Shown here piece by piece: positions 9,758 to 17,353 of a stretch of 64,000 nt of DNA (the stretch's first letter is position 1; the number at the start of each line of letters is the position of its first letter). Location of the stretch: NCBI RefSeq assembly GCF_001750165.1, contig NZ_CP015411.1:242501-306500 (forward strand), in the 5' to 3' direction. The notes below the pieces were generated by a model. It saw nothing but the letters and a program-made list of their open reading frames with translations. It was not told the origin of the DNA and did not search any database. This DNA comes from Pseudoalteromonas luteoviolacea (lineage in GTDB: Bacteria > Pseudomonadota > Gammaproteobacteria > Enterobacterales > Alteromonadaceae). Position numbers and translations under genes: made by a program.

Positions 9758-10705
9758 ATGAAATACACACTTGCCTTACTGGGTATGTTTAGCAGCTATT
9801 CGTTGGCGGCTGCGCCTTTACCCTCTTTTAGTGAAGTTCGTTTGGGGTTTGAGAGTATTGACTACAGTGAGTCGTTGGCAGATGTCGCTGGGTTTGGTCA
9901 ATTGTCTCAGTCCATATCTGTATCCAATCCGGCAGTACGCCAGCTTTCTTACACGGGAATCGATGATGATTGGGGGTTCTACATTGGCAGTGCTGCGACT
10001 ATCTCAACTGAAATAGACCAAGAAACCTGGTCTTTAAAAGACTTTGGTGCGATTCAGCAAAATGATTTTAAAGTCAAAGCTAATGAGCTGGCCTTTACTG
10101 CGGCATATAATTACCAGCGTGCAGTGCAACTGACCTTCGGCATGAAAATTTTTACTTCTAGCTTTACGCGTTCCAACTTTAAGTTTGTAAACCCAGGGGC
10201 AACGAGATTCGATGATGCGTTAAAGGCGCTTCCGCGAGAGGAGGGAGATCCTGTTCCTCGTTTTGATTTGCCCGGGCAATCAAAAGATGGCGATGACGCG
10301 CTGCAAGACAATCCCGCATCTCTAGTACCCGTCATATCAGTCACAGAAGATCAAATGGGTTTGCTGGCAACATTAGGTGCGCGGTATGACAGTAAACTGA
10401 GTTATCCAGCAGAAAAGTTAAGTTGGTATATTGAAGGCGAGTTAAGTACACCTGTATATAGCCGAATTCAGAATACGCAGTTTGAAACAACGACATTGAC
10501 TGACAGTTTTAATGGTTGGGGTGTGATGGCTAGAACAGGTGTTAGATATCAGCTGGTTGAGCATATTGCGGTTATGTTTGGGGTAGATGCCTATTATAAA
10601 GAAAGAGATACAGTGACAGAAGAAGTGAATGGCCGGCGTTTGCGTGTTCCTGAAATAGAGTATACTAATGTCTCTTTGACCGCAGGACTACAATGGAGCT
10701 ATTGA
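9758..10705 (+). CDS. Predicted outer-membrane beta-barrel protein, unknown function
   Basis: This 315-residue protein has a signal peptide (MKYTLALLGMFSSYSLAAA, cleaved before PLPSF). It is rich in alternating polar/aromatic strands (LSWYIEGELSTPVYSRI, GWGVMARTGVRYQLVEHIAVMFGVDAYYKE). The C-terminal residue is aromatic (VSLTAGLQWSY), the usual end of proteins inserted by the BAM complex. I do not recognise the family. A Pro/Asp-rich stretch near 160-190 (LPREEGDPVPRFDLPGQ) may be a long loop. Its stop codon overlaps the start of the downstream lipoprotein gene, so the two products probably work together at the outer membrane. RBS GGGGAAAG precedes the start. Confidence 0.75.
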   Translation: MKYTLALLGMFSSYSLAAAPLPSFSEVRLGFESIDYSESLADVAGFGQLSQSISVSNPAVRQLSYTGIDDDWGFYIGSAATISTEIDQETWSLKDFGAIQQNDFKVKANELAFTAAYNYQRAVQLTFGMKIFTSSFTRSNFKFVNPGATRFDDALKALPREEGDPVPRFDLPGQSKDGDDALQDNPASLVPVISVTEDQMGLLATLGARYDSKLSYPAEKLSWYIEGELSTPVYSRIQNTQFETTTLTDSFNGWGVMARTGVRYQLVEHIAVMFGVDAYYKERDTVTEEVNGRRLRVPEIEYTNVSLTAGLQWSY

Positions 10706-11682
10706 TGCGTATGAAGTTTGGCATTGTCTTTGGGGCTTTGCTTTTAAACATTACAGGGTGTAAAACGTTAGATTCGGTTCAAACATTAGGGGGCTCTTCA
10801 CCCTCTCATGAACAAGTACAAGCAGCGTATGATCGTGCCGATGCCGCATATCAGGAAGCGCAACAGGCAATGTATTTAGCGAATACAGAATCGCTGCTAG
10901 AGTATGATCGTGTACGCATTGAAAAAGCGCAAAAGGAGTGGCGGGAGCTTGAAAAAAATTTCGCAGACTTAAAGGCAAAGCCATTTGAAGCGCTTGATAG
11001 CGCATCTTTTTTCTCTTCTCAAACGGTGAGTGGTGAGATCATTGAGCTTAGTCAAGAGGTGTTAGCGCTGGTTGCTGGTGCTCAAGCGGCAAAGCAATTG
11101 ATATTGTCAGTATTAGAGCCTGTGCGCTCCCATTTTGCAGTGTTAGACAAGTTTGCTGCTCAAGAGAATTTCCCTAAACGCTACCGTAAGTTGAGTGACA
11201 CTCATAGAAAATTTAGGGGTATGCTGGTTAATGGTAAACAGCCGGAAGTGGAAGCCCGCTTAGATGAATTTAATGCACAATTGAGCGCATTAGAGGTGAG
11301 CGCAGTTGAGCTTCATTATTTAGGTGAGATTAAGTTGCAATTGCGCGCTATCAAAACATCCCTCAAAGCGAAAGTGCTACCAAGCGTTGTACTAGATGCG
11401 GCTAATACCAGTGAATACGCCACAGCATATATTCAGAATAATATGCGTGATTACGAGCAAATAGAAGACAAAGTACGTTTGGCTAAATTGCAAATATTGA
11501 GAGTGGAAAGCCTCTATCAAGAGCACATAGTGCGTAAAAATGCATTAAAAGATAATCAGGTGGAAGCGCAGCTCTTGACGTTTGAAAGTCAATTATTGGC
11601 GCTGACCGAAAAGGCGGGGTTGGGCGATTTACGTCATCTTAGTTTTGCTGAGCAGTTGGCTGCGGTGAAAGGTCAGTTTTAG
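10705..11682 (+). CDS. Predicted coiled-coil lipoprotein, unknown function
   Basis: From the chosen ATG at 10705 the protein is 325 residues, starting MRMKFGIVFGALLLNITGC; the Cys at 19 follows a plausible lipobox (ITGC). An ATG 12 nt upstream is in frame but lies inside the previous gene; GGAG at 10695-10698 is correctly placed for 10705. The rest is almost entirely alpha-helical with heptad-like stretches (AYDRADAAYQEAQQAMYLA, VRIEKAQKEWRELEKNFADL), suggesting long coiled coils. No family is recognised. The start overlaps the stop of the beta-barrel gene (TGATG), so translation is coupled. A partnership with that barrel is inferred only from this. Confidence 0.75.
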   Translation: MRMKFGIVFGALLLNITGCKTLDSVQTLGGSSPSHEQVQAAYDRADAAYQEAQQAMYLANTESLLEYDRVRIEKAQKEWRELEKNFADLKAKPFEALDSASFFSSQTVSGEIIELSQEVLALVAGAQAAKQLILSVLEPVRSHFAVLDKFAAQENFPKRYRKLSDTHRKFRGMLVNGKQPEVEARLDEFNAQLSALEVSAVELHYLGEIKLQLRAIKTSLKAKVLPSVVLDAANTSEYATAYIQNNMRDYEQIEDKVRLAKLQILRVESLYQEHIVRKNALKDNQVEAQLLTFESQLLALTEKAGLGDLRHLSFAEQLAAVKGQF

Positions 11683-11972
11683 ATTATAAGGCATGATATG
11701 TGAGAGGGAGTAATGTTGTTTATTCTGATTTTTGACCTTTTTTGCAATAAATAATCATGCACCACTAATGCTTGATTACGCAATACAGAGTGGCTGAGGT
11801 TTAGATGCCTCAGTTACCAAATTTAAAACAAATGGTATTTTTAATCTAACATATATTTTTATAGGGTATATTTATTCTTGTTTTTTGATAAAAACAAGTT
11901 ATTCAAAATCAAAATTTCCATCTAAATAGATTAAGATCTCTGCCAATTTTACATCCACAGGCAAGAGTAAGC
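11683..11972. other. Intergenic region with two hairpins
   Basis: This 290-bp AT-rich gap holds two perfect hairpins: CTGAGG-N8-CCTCAG at 11794-11813, perhaps the end of the preceding transcript, and CTTGTTTTT-TGAT-AAAAACAAG at 11877-11898. A 13-codon frame (ATG at 11713, MLFILIFDLFCNK) follows GAGGGAG, but there is no further support for translation. No gene is called here. Confidence 0.5.
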
Positions 11973-12605
11973 ATGACAGCAGTAAACAACCAGAATTTGC
12001 TTCAACTTCGTTTTATTCAACAATCACATATTGATTCAGTTAAACCGTTTTTTTCGCGTTTGCCAGATAACCCTTATGCTGATGGTGCGTTTCGTAAACG
12101 TCGTTATTCTGTACTGAAGTTTTCTGAGGGCAATGTGTCGATACAGCCAACTAAAGCATTTGTGCAAGATGATTCAATTAATCACTTTCAAGGCAATGTT
12201 GAGCGTGTATATGAAAATTTAGAATCAGAGTTGTTACACAGCAATGGATTTAAGCACTTGCTAGCTGAATTCAAAGCAATGACGGGTATTGCAGATGATA
12301 CCGACATTGAAGTGCATCAATTCAGAATGTTGGCAATCGAAAGTGATACGCCGCCTGCTCCCGAAGGCGTTCACCAAGACGGTTTTGATCATGTGTGTGT
12401 TTGCGGCGTTTCTCATGAAAACATCGCTGGTGGCGAGTTGCTAGTATACGAGAACAAAGAAGCTGAGCCTTGTTTTAAAATGGAAATTAAAGATGGCCTA
12501 TTTGCGCTTGTTAATGACCGTGAAGTGTGGCACAACGCAACGCCGATGAATAAGCTCAATGCCGATGAAATTGGCTATTTAGATTGTTTTGTATTTACAG
12601 CATAA
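11973..12605 (+). CDS. 2-oxoglutarate/Fe(II)-dependent dioxygenase family protein
   Basis: This 210-residue protein belongs to the small dioxygenase family that includes Bacillus L-isoleucine hydroxylase and E. coli BsmA (Pfam 2OG-Fe dioxygenase). The iron-binding triad is visible as H134 and D136 in GVHQDGFDH and H187 in VWHNATPM. Family members hydroxylate free amino acids, so a free amino acid is the likely substrate, but which one cannot be told. Near the C-terminus, where relatives as I remember them read GYRD with an Arg for 2-oxoglutarate, this protein reads GYLD. RBS-like AGGCAAGAG precedes ATG 11973. The next gene follows after 10 nt, so the dioxygenase and a PLP enzyme form a two-gene operon. 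Confidence 0.82.
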   Translation: MTAVNNQNLLQLRFIQQSHIDSVKPFFSRLPDNPYADGAFRKRRYSVLKFSEGNVSIQPTKAFVQDDSINHFQGNVERVYENLESELLHSNGFKHLLAEFKAMTGIADDTDIEVHQFRMLAIESDTPPAPEGVHQDGFDHVCVCGVSHENIAGGELLVYENKEAEPCFKMEIKDGLFALVNDREVWHNATPMNKLNADEIGYLDCFVFTA

Positions 12606-12615
12606 AGAGGACTAC

Positions 12616-13851
12616 ATGAACTTAATGCCAATCCGTCGTCAGTTTCCTGCCTTGATGCAAGAAATCTCAGGTGTTGCACCGGTATTTTTAGATGGCCCAG
12701 GTGGCTCACAAGTGCCACAGTCGGTGCTCAGTGCAATGTCTGCTTATCTGGGTTACTTTAATTCAAATTTAGGTGGTGCGTTTTTTTCGAGTGATAAAAC
12801 CGTTGAGCTAATGAGCCGTGCAAGGCAGTCGGTCGCACAACTGCTTAATGCGCCAAGTAGTGAGCAAATTGTCTTTGGTGCAAATATGACGAGCTTAACG
12901 TTCAGTTTTAGTCGTGCAATATCAAGGCAGTGGCAAGCTGAAGATGAAGTAATTGTGACCAACGCAGATCACTATTCAAATGTATCTTCTTGGCGCCAAG
13001 CGGCTGAAGACAAAGGTGCCAAAGTGCATGCTTTACGAATCAATGAATCAGATTGCACGCTGGATCTTGAACACTATGCGTCGTTGCTTAACAGCAACAC
13101 CAAGCTTGTGGCTGTGACGTATGCATCAAATACCACGGGCTCTATTAACGACATTAAGAAGATCATTGCTATGGCGCACGAAGTGGGTGCTCTGGTATAT
13201 GTGGATGCCGTGCATTTTGCACCGCATGAGCTGATTGATGTACAAGCATTAGATTGTGACTTCTTAGCGTGTTCTGCTTATAAATTCTTTGGTCCACATG
13301 TTGGTATTGTTTATGGTAAGCGTGAACATCTCGAAGGTTTTACACCCTATAAAGTAGAGCCTGCAAAAGATGTGATCCCTGGACGTTGGGAAACGGGCAC
13401 ACAGAGCTTTGAAGGTTTGGCAGGTGTTATCGCTGCGATTGAATATATTGCCTCGTTAAGTGACTTGCCGGAATCAAAGCCATTACGAGCAAGATTAGAG
13501 CAAGCATTTGCGAATTCAAAAGCCCATGAAATGGCGTTGAGTCAGCATTTCTTAACACGACTTGGCGAATTTCCGCAGATTAAACTTTTCGGCATTGATG
13601 ATTTGTCTCGCCTGACCGAACGTACACCGACATTCGCATTGACGTTTGAAGGCATAGAGCCTCGCAAGGTGTCAGAGTTCCTAGGTAAGCACCATGTGTG
13701 TGTATGGGACGGTAATTTTTATGCGCAGGGCTTGTGTGAGCAATTAGGTGTAATGGATAAAGGTGGTGTAGTGCGCATTGGCTGTATGCATTACAACACC
13801 ATTGAAGAGCTAGATAGGCTTTTCGAGTTGTTTAGTGAACTGCTCAATTAA
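12616..13851 (+). CDS. Cysteine desulfurase-like aminotransferase class V (VC1184 type)
   Basis: This 411-residue PLP enzyme resembles the SufS-like subfamily exemplified by Vibrio VC1184. Motifs: FLDGPGGSQVPQSV near the start, TNADHYSNVSSWR (cofactor-stacking His region), VDAVHFAPHELID (PLP-binding Asp), and CSAYKFFGPHVG with the Schiff-base Lys. Because the subfamily is far from true SufS/IscS, the reaction may be a lyase, epimerase or desulfurase acting on an amino-acid-like substrate. I chose ATG 12616 with AGAGGA 6 nt upstream, rather than a start 27 nt earlier inside the dioxygenase gene. Pairing with a dioxygenase suggests consecutive steps on one amino acid. A strong terminator follows. 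Confidence 0.83.
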   Translation: MNLMPIRRQFPALMQEISGVAPVFLDGPGGSQVPQSVLSAMSAYLGYFNSNLGGAFFSSDKTVELMSRARQSVAQLLNAPSSEQIVFGANMTSLTFSFSRAISRQWQAEDEVIVTNADHYSNVSSWRQAAEDKGAKVHALRINESDCTLDLEHYASLLNSNTKLVAVTYASNTTGSINDIKKIIAMAHEVGALVYVDAVHFAPHELIDVQALDCDFLACSAYKFFGPHVGIVYGKREHLEGFTPYKVEPAKDVIPGRWETGTQSFEGLAGVIAAIEYIASLSDLPESKPLRARLEQAFANSKAHEMALSQHFLTRLGEFPQIKLFGIDDLSRLTERTPTFALTFEGIEPRKVSEFLGKHHVCVWDGNFYAQGLCEQLGVMDKGGVVRIGCMHYNTIEELDRLFELFSELLN

Positions 13852-13857
13852 ACTCAA

Positions 13858-13888
13858 TAAAAAAGGATGCGTCAGCATCCTTTTTTTG
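13858..13888 (+). terminator. Terminator of the dioxygenase/PLP enzyme operon
   Basis: AAAAAGGATGC, loop GTCA, GCATCCTTTTTTT: a perfect stem with a seven-T tail, starting 7 nt after the stop codon. Confidence 0.94.
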
Positions 13889-13891
13889 TTG

Positions 13892-13942
13892 GATATGACC
13901 AATTTCAATGTTTAACAGCAAAACATTTTACTATGTCATATC
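13892..13942. promoter_or_regulatory. Nested, symmetric inverted repeat upstream of the peptide gene
   Basis: Outer arms GATATGAC and GTCATATC enclose inner arms AATGTTT and AAACATT. The outer and inner arms are separated by 7 nt on each side and the central loop is 7 nt, so the element is fully symmetric over 51 nt. It lies between the operon terminator and the small peptide gene, 128 nt before the peptide start. It may be a two-site operator or an RNA structure; no matching family is recognised. Confidence 0.45.
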
Positions 13943-14070
13943 TAGCGGACCGTGTGTAATGAAATAATGTACGGATTGAAATCATTGATTTTAAACTGTG
14001 TTGGTGGTTATTTATTATTCAGGGAACAGTGATCACCCTATAAAATAAATACAACATAAAAAAGGAAATA

Positions 14071-14244
14071 ATGATGAAAATCACATTGAATAAACGTTCG
14101 GTTAAGAAATTATCTACCAATAAAAAAGCATTAAACCCTGCGCAAACACCCAATGTAGCGGGTGGTATGTACGCAAGCTCACCACATGTGCCAGGTTGTA
14201 TTTCTTATAACGGTTGGGGATGTAACTCTATGTATAACTGTTAA
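14071..14244 (+). CDS. Small RiPP-like precursor peptide (57 residues)
   Basis: A short gene with a clear RBS (AAAGGAAA) before two in-frame ATG codons (14071 and 14074). The N-terminal half, MKITLNKRSVKKLSTNKKA, is basic with alternating Leu. It is followed by LNPAQTPNVAGG, a double-glycine leader end like those of ABC-exported peptides. The 25-residue C-terminal core is MYASSPHVPG followed by CISYNGWGCNSMYNC: three Cys, three Tyr, one Trp and four Ser, no charged side chain except His. Leaders of this LNKKxxKxLS...T.xVAGG type occur on small Pseudoalteromonas/Shewanella peptides that annotation pipelines label class I lanthipeptide. No maturation enzyme or dedicated peptidase-transporter is adjacent. 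Whether it is modified is unknown. Confidence 0.75.
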   Translation: MMKITLNKRSVKKLSTNKKALNPAQTPNVAGGMYASSPHVPGCISYNGWGCNSMYNC

Positions 14245-14252
14245 GCAGTTAT

Positions 14253-14284
14253 TGACTACAGGGCTTTAGTGAGCGCTGTAGTCA
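14253..14284 (+). terminator. Hairpin after the peptide gene
   Basis: TGACTACAG-G-GCT, loop TTAGTG, AGC-G-CTGTAGTCA: twelve pairs interrupted by one G-G mismatch, 8 nt after the peptide stop and 12 nt from the stop of the convergent cNMP-binding gene. It has no T run, so it may instead stabilise both converging mRNAs. Confidence 0.55.
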
Positions 14285-14295
14285 TTATGAGAAGC

Positions 14296-14754
14296 TTATA
14301 GTTTCTCTTCGATAAAGTGATTGAGCTTATGAATGCGCTCACTCATGCCAGCAATGATTTTGTCTTTGATTTTTTCTCTTATAACCGCCGGTAATTTGGT
14401 TAGTGCTTCAGAAGTGATGGCCAATACAATGGTATCTGATATGGCCTGAGCACTGGTGCTACGTTCTCGATTCGATATAAATGCGCCTTCACCGACAAAC
14501 TCACCGGGCCCCACATGGCCGATATCTATATGACTTTTCTCTGCGAAAATCCGTAGCTCACCAGTTAAAATAATGTATAAACGGCTGTCTTGCTCAAAAC
14601 GCTTGAATGCATAGCGATCTTTGCTGATTAAATATAAATGGCTAAACGACTCTAATAAAACCTGTCGCTCAGCCAGTGTAAACTCAGAGAAAAAGTCTAA
14701 GCGGTTAATGATCTCAAGTTGTTTTATCGTCGTGATATTTTCTAGCAGCTTCAT
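14296..14754 (-). CDS. Cyclic-nucleotide-binding-domain protein without DNA-binding domain
   Basis: This 152-residue protein is essentially one cNMP-binding (Crp-like) beta-roll: LDFFSEFTLAERQVLLESF leads into the fold, LYIILTGELRIFAEK forms the central strands, and the phosphate-binding cassette reads GPGEFVGEGAFISNRERSTSAQA, with E and R where cAMP contacts are made in Crp. After the cassette a helical tail ends at residue 152 without a helix-turn-helix. It starts 14 nt after the ntrC stop, on the same strand, and so is probably the last gene of the ntrBC transcript. It may be a stand-alone nucleotide or signal sensor; ligand and partner are unknown. Confidence 0.82.
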   Translation of the reverse strand: MKLLENITTIKQLEIINRLDFFSEFTLAERQVLLESFSHLYLISKDRYAFKRFEQDSRLYIILTGELRIFAEKSHIDIGHVGPGEFVGEGAFISNRERSTSAQAISDTIVLAITSEALTKLPAVIREKIKDKIIAGMSERIHKLNHFIEEKL

Positions 14755-14768
14755 GCTCGGCCAATCAT

Positions 14769-16175
14769 TTAGTCATTTTCTAGCATATTGCGCTCTTTCA
14801 GTTTTCTGGTCAACGTATTACGGCCCCAGCCTATTTTTAAAGCGGCATCTTGTTTGTGACCATGGCATGCTGCGAGCGCAGATTTAATTAACCTTGTCTC
14901 TAACTGTGCTTGCACTTGCGGCCAAATGTGATCTTCACCGAGCTTCAGTTGTTGGTCAAGCCATAGCTGAAATGCATCAAGCCAGTCATGACTTTCTTCA
15001 AGCGTAGTTGTACTACCTGTCTGTGCAAGCTCCGGAGGTAAATCTTGCGGACCAACCATATCCCCTGGTGCCATGACGGTTAACCAGCGGCAGGTATTTT
15101 CTAGCTGTCTGACATTGCCCGGCCAATGGAAGGCACTCATCTGGTCTAGCGCTTTGTTAGTCAGAATTTTGCTGGGGACTTTGAGCTCTTTGGCACTTTT
15201 TGCAAGAAAGTATTCTGCCAACTTTGCAATATCGACACTTCTTTCTCGAAGTGGTGGGATCCGTAACCTGACGACATTGAGGCGATGAAACAAATCCTCT
15301 CTAAACTTCCCTTCACTGACCAGCTTTTCTAAATCCTGATGCGTCGCAGCTAGGATCCTGACGTCGACTTTAACACTTTGGTGACCGCCTACACGATAAA
15401 ATTCTCCATCGGCCAGCACACGTAACAGCCGAGTTTGCACATCCAGAGGCATATCACCGATTTCATCTAAAAATAGCGTCCCCCCGTTAGCCTGTTCAAA
15501 GCGTCCTCGACGCACGCTGTCTGCACCTGTGAATGCGCCTTTCTCATGTCCAAAAAGCTCCGATTCAACGAGATCTTTTGGAATGGCCGCCATATTTAGC
15601 GCGATAAAGGTGTTGTCTTTACGAGGGCTGTGATTGTGTAATGCACCTGCAACGAGCTCTTTACCTGTACCTGATTCACCATTGATAAGCACGCTCATAC
15701 TTGAAGCCGATAGTTTACCTATGGCTCTAAATACTTCTTGCATGGCAGGCGCTTCACCAATGATATCTGGTTGATCAACTGTCGCATCTAGAGGTTTACT
15801 TTTGGCATTTTGTTGCGCTGCACGATAGGCTCTGTCGGCAAGTGATGTCGCTTCCTCTAAATCAAATGGCTTGGCGAGGTATTCAAATGCCCCCTTTTGA
15901 AACGCGTTTACAGCAGAGTCTAGGTCTGAATGGGCGGTCATGATAATAACAGGCAGGGAGGGGTATAAACGATTTACTTCCTCGAGCAATGCCATACCAT
16001 CCAACCCAGGCATTCGCACATCAGACATCAAAACTGCTGGCTGACCGTATTCAAGTGCTGTTAATACATCTTGTCCATTGGCAAAGCTTTCAGTGGCAAA
16101 ACCTGCTCTGGATAAAGCTTTTTCCAGTACAAATCGGATAGAGGCGTCATCGTCGACTAACCACACACTTTTCAT
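14769..16175 (-). CDS. ntrC: Nitrogen regulation response regulator NtrC (sigma-54 activator)
   Basis: This 468-residue protein (E. coli NtrC 469) has a receiver domain (VDDDASIR; phospho-acceptor Asp in LMSDVRMPG), an AAA+ sigma-54 activation domain (GESGTGKE Walker A, ELFGHEKGAFTGAD with the canonical GAFTGA loop, GTLFLDEIGD Walker B) and a C-terminal Fis-type helix-turn-helix (KQDAALKIGWGRNTLTRKLKE). It activates glnA and other nitrogen genes. I chose ATG 16175 (MKSVWLVDDDAS), with GGGAG 8 nt upstream, over an upstream in-frame start that would overlap ntrB and lacks homology. It begins 10 nt after ntrB. Confidence 0.97.
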   Translation of the reverse strand: MKSVWLVDDDASIRFVLEKALSRAGFATESFANGQDVLTALEYGQPAVLMSDVRMPGLDGMALLEEVNRLYPSLPVIIMTAHSDLDSAVNAFQKGAFEYLAKPFDLEEATSLADRAYRAAQQNAKSKPLDATVDQPDIIGEAPAMQEVFRAIGKLSASSMSVLINGESGTGKELVAGALHNHSPRKDNTFIALNMAAIPKDLVESELFGHEKGAFTGADSVRRGRFEQANGGTLFLDEIGDMPLDVQTRLLRVLADGEFYRVGGHQSVKVDVRILAATHQDLEKLVSEGKFREDLFHRLNVVRLRIPPLRERSVDIAKLAEYFLAKSAKELKVPSKILTNKALDQMSAFHWPGNVRQLENTCRWLTVMAPGDMVGPQDLPPELAQTGSTTTLEESHDWLDAFQLWLDQQLKLGEDHIWPQVQAQLETRLIKSALAACHGHKQDAALKIGWGRNTLTRKLKERNMLEND

Positions 16176-16185
16176 TATTTGCTCC

Positions 16186-17250
16186 CTAGCTTTCTTCAAA
16201 GGGTAAGTAGATACAAAATTCCGTATGTCCGGGCCAACTGTCACACTCGATAAAGCCATTGTGCTGTTCAATTAAAGTTTGAGCGATTGATAAGCCAAGC
16301 CCCGAACCGCCTTCTTTATTGGTGACCATAGGGTAAAAGAGTGTGGCTTTTATTGCTTCATCTATCCCAGGTCCATTGTCAGCGACTTTGATCAGTAGTG
16401 CTTTTCTCAACATTAACTTCCCGCGTCTGACTCGATGGCATATACGGGTGGTGACACAGATCTCCCCTTGGCCTTTCAGTGCTTGCTGGGCATTTCTGAC
16501 AAGATTGAGCACCACTTGTTGTATTTTTGACTCATCAACACAAATATCCGGAATACTTGGATCATAGTCTTTGCGCAGTGTGATCTTATGTTCTGTCTCC
16601 AGCGCACTGAGTTTCAATATAGATTCAAGTACTTTATGGATATTACACAGTGTGCGTTTGGGTAATTCGTTTGGTCCCAGCAACCTATCTACGAGCTCTC
16701 TTAAGCGATCAGCTTGCTCGATGATTAGCTGCGCACATTCATTGCGCTCCTGTTGGTCAACTTCATACTGCAATAATTGCGCCGCTCCGCGGATACCGCC
16801 CAGTGGATTTTTTATTTCATGGGCTAAACCACGGATAAGGTTGCGCGCAGCTTGATATTGATGGGCTTGATTGAAGGCTTTATCAAAGCGCAATTCTTCA
16901 TCAATTCGGCGACATTCTAGCTGGATATACTGACGTTGATTATGTTTGAGTTTACGCGCAAATAAATTGATGGTACTGGCACGGTTATCAATAAAGACAA
17001 CGTCTACCTTGTGTTGTTGGCAGTCGATACCGTCTTCTAATACGTAACGTTTTAACCTTTTTAAGTCGATTAAATGATGATGAAAAATACTCTCAAATGG
17101 CTGTTCAATCAGTCGCTTTTGCCCTAGCCCTAAAAGTTCGCTGGCACTGCTATTGGCATAGTGAATCTTAAAGTCTTCATCGAGTAAAATAATCGAGGTT
17201 GACAGGTTTTGCCAAAGTTCAGGCAATATCGAAGAGTTGAGGTGTTCCAT
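16186..17250 (-). CDS. ntrB: Nitrogen regulation sensor histidine kinase NtrB
   Basis: This 354-residue cytoplasmic kinase/phosphatase for NtrC (E. coli 349) has an N-terminal PAS domain (LLDEDFKIHYANSSASELLG), an H-box (RGLAHEIKNPLGGIRGAAQ) and ATPase boxes (N: NLVRNAQQAL; G1: VADNGPGID; G2: GGSGLGLSIAQ). Its activity is normally set by the PII protein. The reading frame is open to an ATG at 17280, but that codon lies within a perfect NtrC box, and the E. coli-like start is the ATG at 17250 (MEHLNSS). Followed 10 nt later by ntrC. Confidence 0.95.
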   Translation of the reverse strand: MEHLNSSILPELWQNLSTSIILLDEDFKIHYANSSASELLGLGQKRLIEQPFESIFHHHLIDLKRLKRYVLEDGIDCQQHKVDVVFIDNRASTINLFARKLKHNQRQYIQLECRRIDEELRFDKAFNQAHQYQAARNLIRGLAHEIKNPLGGIRGAAQLLQYEVDQQERNECAQLIIEQADRLRELVDRLLGPNELPKRTLCNIHKVLESILKLSALETEHKITLRKDYDPSIPDICVDESKIQQVVLNLVRNAQQALKGQGEICVTTRICHRVRRGKLMLRKALLIKVADNGPGIDEAIKATLFYPMVTNKEGGSGLGLSIAQTLIEQHNGFIECDSWPGHTEFCIYLPFEES

Positions 17251-17262
17251 TGTGGGTCGCCT

Positions 17263-17279
17263 TGCACCAATTTGGTGCA
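17263..17279. promoter_or_regulatory. NtrC binding site at the ntrB promoter
   Basis: TGCACCAATTTGGTGCA is a perfect dyad matching the known NtrC consensus (TGCACyA-N3-TrGTGCA). It lies 13 nt upstream of the ntrB start, where in E. coli NtrC binding represses the glnL promoter, so autorepression of ntrBC is likely. Confidence 0.88.
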
Positions 17280-17353
17280 TATTAATCTAACACAAAAAAT
17301 GTGTTTGCAGTAGTTATGCTTGTTATCACCATAGGTGTTTGTGAATGTGGTGA

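Noticed and set aside
11713..11754. Thirteen-codon frame after GAGGGAG
   Set aside because: Hydrophobic short peptide with no follow-on gene, attenuator logic or homology to support it.
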